Assembly (NCBI RefSeq): GCF_050948175.1
Contig: NC_135206.1
Coordinates: forward strand, 3,253,670 to 3,317,669
Reading direction: 5' to 3'
Source of the DNA: Xylocopa sonorina
Taxonomy: Eukaryota > Arthropoda > Insecta > Hymenoptera > Apidae
Length of the DNA: 64,000 bases
In this document: in pieces, positions 60,661 through 64,000 of the stretch
Numbering within the stretch: the first letter of the stretch is position 1
Layout of the letters: the number at the start of each line of letters is the position of its first letter
Position numbers and translations under genes: made by a program
The notes under the pieces: model-generated
What the model was told of the DNA's origin: nothing
The model's database searches: none
Seen by the model: only the letters and a program-made list of their open reading frames with translations

Positions 60661-63349
60661 CTATTTCAATATCTTCGAGCCACTAGAATCGCGCATCAGA
60701 ACGAGTACATCCACGACTGGGGAATTACGAGCTCTCCTCCTTTGTCTCTCTCGAACCTCGAATCGCGGTCCCGTAATTTCCAAGTAAAATGTCCGCGACA
60801 AAAGCTGTGCAACGAGACGCGACTCGAGAGGAAGTCGCGGACGCCAGGTCAGATGGGACATTGATGAGGAAACTTCGGTTGGTTATAGCCGTGGCTGGGT
60901 GATAAGGAGCCAAGGAGTTCCTAAGTAAGGAGGAGGTATGGCGGGTGTTTGCGGAGGGGTTAAACCCGAGCTATCTTCCTGGCTCGCGTTATCCAACGAG
61001 CTCGCGTACATCCGGGCCAGGGGATGGATACACCCTCGTCTGTGTGGCGCGCCTTATCGCGTCGTTCTACAATCTAAATACAAGGAATTAGGAAGGATCG
61101 ACGGCAGCCTCGTCTTAATGAACCGCGACGTTCTCCAGTCGACTGACAATCGCTAGACTGGATCGATCGAGCAAATAGAAATTGCAATTAAGTCTCGAGG
61201 CTCTCTGATTCCACGGATAAGGCTGAGAAAACGGTTAAACAGTTACAAAATCGCTATCTAGGCAATGGATTCTCAGCCCAGGGATCTTCAAATCGTAAAT
61301 TTCTTACTCTTGATTTCCTAGCGCTCTGATCGCTCCATAAATTAACGCGTCGGCCAATAGCGTCGCCTGGACTTATCGCCTGGTGGAATTACTTTGTAAA
61401 ACGCCTCGAGCGTGTATTTCAGGCTGTCGTAGATACGAGACAACGAGAGACGACTGGCGCAGGTTGAACAGGGATCGATGTACAGTTACGTTTTAATCGA
61501 GAGCCCCGATTACGCGAGTGGTACAGCCGCTGAGCCACGACGCACGTCCCTGCTGCTCGTAATCGCGTTCGTATCGTCGTCAAGCGTCCCGACACTTATT
61601 TCATTAGCGTCAAATAGAATTATACAAGCCGCAGTCGGTGCGAGTCAACTCGCAGGGGTGTGCGCGCGGTCTAAGTGATTCCGAGTACGGCGATTCAATT
61701 GCTGGCTCGAACGAATTCCGAGTAAGGAGGAAGCGGACCCGTCAAACTGTTAACTGAACGACGCTCGACACTTGCACGCCTCTATCGTTCCTCGAAAGCC
61801 ATTTTTCGAAAGCAATCGAACGTGCTCGGAGCTCTTAAATCGAGATCAGAAGCCGCGGATCTCGAAGCACAAATTTATCGATCCATAACAGACTGTTCGT
61901 AATACTCGCGAGCGTATATATCTCGTTCTTTAAATTGGCGTAAACGTCGCAGGTAAAAGCGAGCTGGAACGGATTCGATTAAAATCGACAGCGACGCGCG
62001 GTCGCGTTTTAAAAGACGCGAGGGCCCTCCTCGCGCTCTCTCGTTCGCGGGGCCGTAAAATTTTCGGCTTTACGAGCGCGCTCGTTAAACCTAATGATTC
62101 ATTTCCGACTACAGCCAGATGTAATCTATCCGCTGATATTTACGGTACTATTAACGCGCCGCTGAAGATTATGTCCCAGCGAGTATCGACGCGAGCTGTT
62201 ACTCTCCATTATCCTCGAATACGGGCTAATTACATTTATGGAAATTGAACCAGCCGGTACCGCTGGCAAAAATCTACTTTATAACTCGATGGCGCGTCGA
62301 TCGTTTGCGCGTGAAATGGCCGCGAGACTCGACTCCCGTTGGCGTCGCTAATAATCGAGCAAGACGAACGAAAGTGCGTAAACCGAGCGTGTCACTCGCG
62401 GTTTCCATTCGCGGTGATTTCCAGCAAACGATGAAACAATTTTCCACAATCGTACGAGAGATTACAATAATCGTTGGTAACGAGGCAACCCGAATTTCTA
62501 GCCTCTAATGACGTAACTGGTGATTCATTTCGACTTGTCAGCAGGTTGTTACGCTGTCTGGCAACCCAGGCGTATTCTGAAATCGAATAAATTAGCAGTT
62601 ACACGTCGCGTGGTATTTTATATCGCCGGCGAGGTATCGTCGTGTAAAGAGGAGAGTCTGAGATGGCTCGAGAAAGAGAGAGAGAGAGAAAGAGGAAAAG
62701 AAAAGAAGAGGAAAGAAGCGGGTTCTTTATAATCGCCTGAAATGGACGTTCATTTGAAATTCAACGGGTGGATCCTCCTCGCGAGGCTTCGTTTGTTGCG
62801 TGCCCGTGTGCCGTAGTGAGAGAAAGTCGGTGAATTACTGCCATAATTCACGGAGAATAATGAGGGCTTAATTAGCCACGTGATGTAATGCAGACGCGGT
62901 AGGAACGGAACGGAACGGAACGGAACGAGAGATACATCGTGTTGGCCAGGCGCTCGTAAACCAGCAATTCTTACGATTAATGCGGACATTGTATCTGCGT
63001 TGTATCTGCCGCGCTATGTTTATGAAGTGATTAGCCAGTAGGAACAGAAAAGTGCCCATTAAACTTTCGAATTAACGAGCGTGCGCTTTACGGATACGCC
63101 GCGCGAGTGACCGCCGACTGTTATTATTTTCCGCAGCTCCTTTATACACACTATTTCGAGGGACTGTAACGCGTCGAACACCGCGCGAGCAGAACTCTAT
63201 ATATCCGCGCTGCTATGATTTACAGCCGCGTCGTTTACGTCCGCCAGTAATTAGCCAGGATGAGTAATCGCCTGGATTCCACGGAGCCGCGAGCCTCGAA
63301 CGGTATTAATTATGTCCCGAAAAATAGAGACACCTTCGACGAAATTTGA
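60661..63349. other. No gene seen; short GGAAC microsatellite
   Basis: About 2.7 kb of mostly unique CpG-rich sequence. (GGAAC)5 lies at about 62902-62926 and a GA/GAAA-rich run at 62670-62715. A 72-codon frame at 60938-61156 and a 66-codon frame at 61478-61678 are not recognisable. Confidence 0.5.
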
Positions 63350-64000
63350 ATTTCCTCGAGAGGAGAGCCAGCTAAGCCTTCCAGCGATGGCTACGAACCG
63401 CCATTGAGGCGATCAAGAGTCGCGCAAGATCTTGGATGGAGATGCGAACAGTTAATTGTGTCTTCAAAGAAGAGACTTCTTCGAATTAAATCTCGAGCGA
63501 TCGAGATATCCGCAAGATAGAGCGAGCTAAGCCTTCCAGCGATGGCTACGAACCGCCATTGAAGCGATCAAGAGTCGCACAAGATCTTGGATGGAGATGC
63601 GAGCAGTTAATTGTGTCTTCAAAGAAGAAACTTCTTCGAATTAAATCTCGAGCGATCGAGATATCCAGAAGATAGAACGAGCTAAGCCTTCAGCGATGGC
63701 TAAGAACTATCATTGAAGCGATCAAGAGACACAGAAGATCTCAGATAGAGTGGATTCAGCTGGATGAATTGCTTTGAACTAACTTTCGAGCGATCGAGAT
63801 ATAGAAAATCTCAGCTAGACGAATTTTTCCGCGCGAGTTACTAATTAATCATCGAAAAGAAGAAGCTGCTAGCGATCAGTATTGGTACGTGTTCTCCAAA
63901 ATGGTGGCGCGTGTACGAGTTGATCACGCGAGGCTGCAGAAAACAAGCCTCCAGCGATGGCTACGAACTACCATCGAAGCGATCAAGAAACACAGAAGAT
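63350..64000. repeat. Tandem array, unit about 170 bp, running off the window
   Basis: AGCTAAGCCTTCCAGCGATG occurs near 63371 and 63528, and related AGCCTTCAGCGATGG and AGCCTCCAGCGATGG near 63683 and 63945. Each is followed by CGATCAAGAG-C-CA-AAGATC, and the first two by CAGTTAATTGTGTCTTCAAAG and CTCGAGCGATCGAGATAT. The third and fourth copies are rearranged. Confidence 0.93.

Noticed and set aside
1..64000. Transposable elements with coding capacity
   Set aside because: None of the open frames resembles a transposase, reverse transcriptase or integrase, and I saw no convincing terminal inverted or long terminal repeats. Non-coding remnants cannot be excluded by eye.
1..64000. tRNA and known microRNA genes
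   Set aside because: I looked for tRNA B-box-like GGTTCGAATCC sequences in cloverleaf context and for common insect microRNA seeds and found no convincing case. A covariance-model search would be needed to exclude them.

Overview
This is eukaryotic, insect-type DNA. It holds one gene I can identify with confidence, a two-exon gene for a NET-family zinc-finger transcriptional repressor of the Noc/Elbow type (CDS 48768-50544), inside a very large gene-poor region. The protein type fixes it as an arthropod. The high CpG content, the many GA and CGT microsatellites and the small intron suggest Hymenoptera, perhaps a bee, but that is inference.

Layout. From 1 to about 39.1 kb I see no credible gene. 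The stretch is dominated by about 19 separate minisatellite arrays that share a 15-bp period. In a common orientation most units can be phased to start with TTCCAA or TTCTAA, followed by a GC-containing variable half. The arrays look like divergent members of one superfamily, lie in both orientations, and total about 13 kb. Between them sit a second class of repeat, low-copy tandem duplications with units of about 100-250 bp, and short stretches with no visible structure. A cluster of palindromic 16-mers lies at 29.5-29.85 kb.

From about 39.1 to 48 kb the 15-bp arrays are absent, but low-copy tandem duplications continue. One, at 45.4-46.1 kb, repeats a 12-bp palindrome with a CAGCTG E-box, 2-3 kb upstream of the gene. 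The gene region spans about 48.0-51.6 kb: a possible TATA box, a GA-rich leader, a 29-codon first coding exon, a 328-bp GT-AG intron, a single large second coding exon, and a 3' UTR of about 1 kb with two Pumilio-type elements and an AATAAA signal. From 51.6 to 64 kb there is again no recognisable gene, only further tandem duplications, including one with clustered ATGGC (Pho/YY1-like) cores at 59.9-60.5 kb and one that runs off the right edge.

The many long open frames in the first 39 kb are by-products of 15-bp (five-codon) repeats lacking stop codons. They stay open on both strands and in several frames, so I do not call them genes. The most unusual feature of the window is this 15-bp repeat superfamily and its sharp disappearance about 9 kb before the gene.
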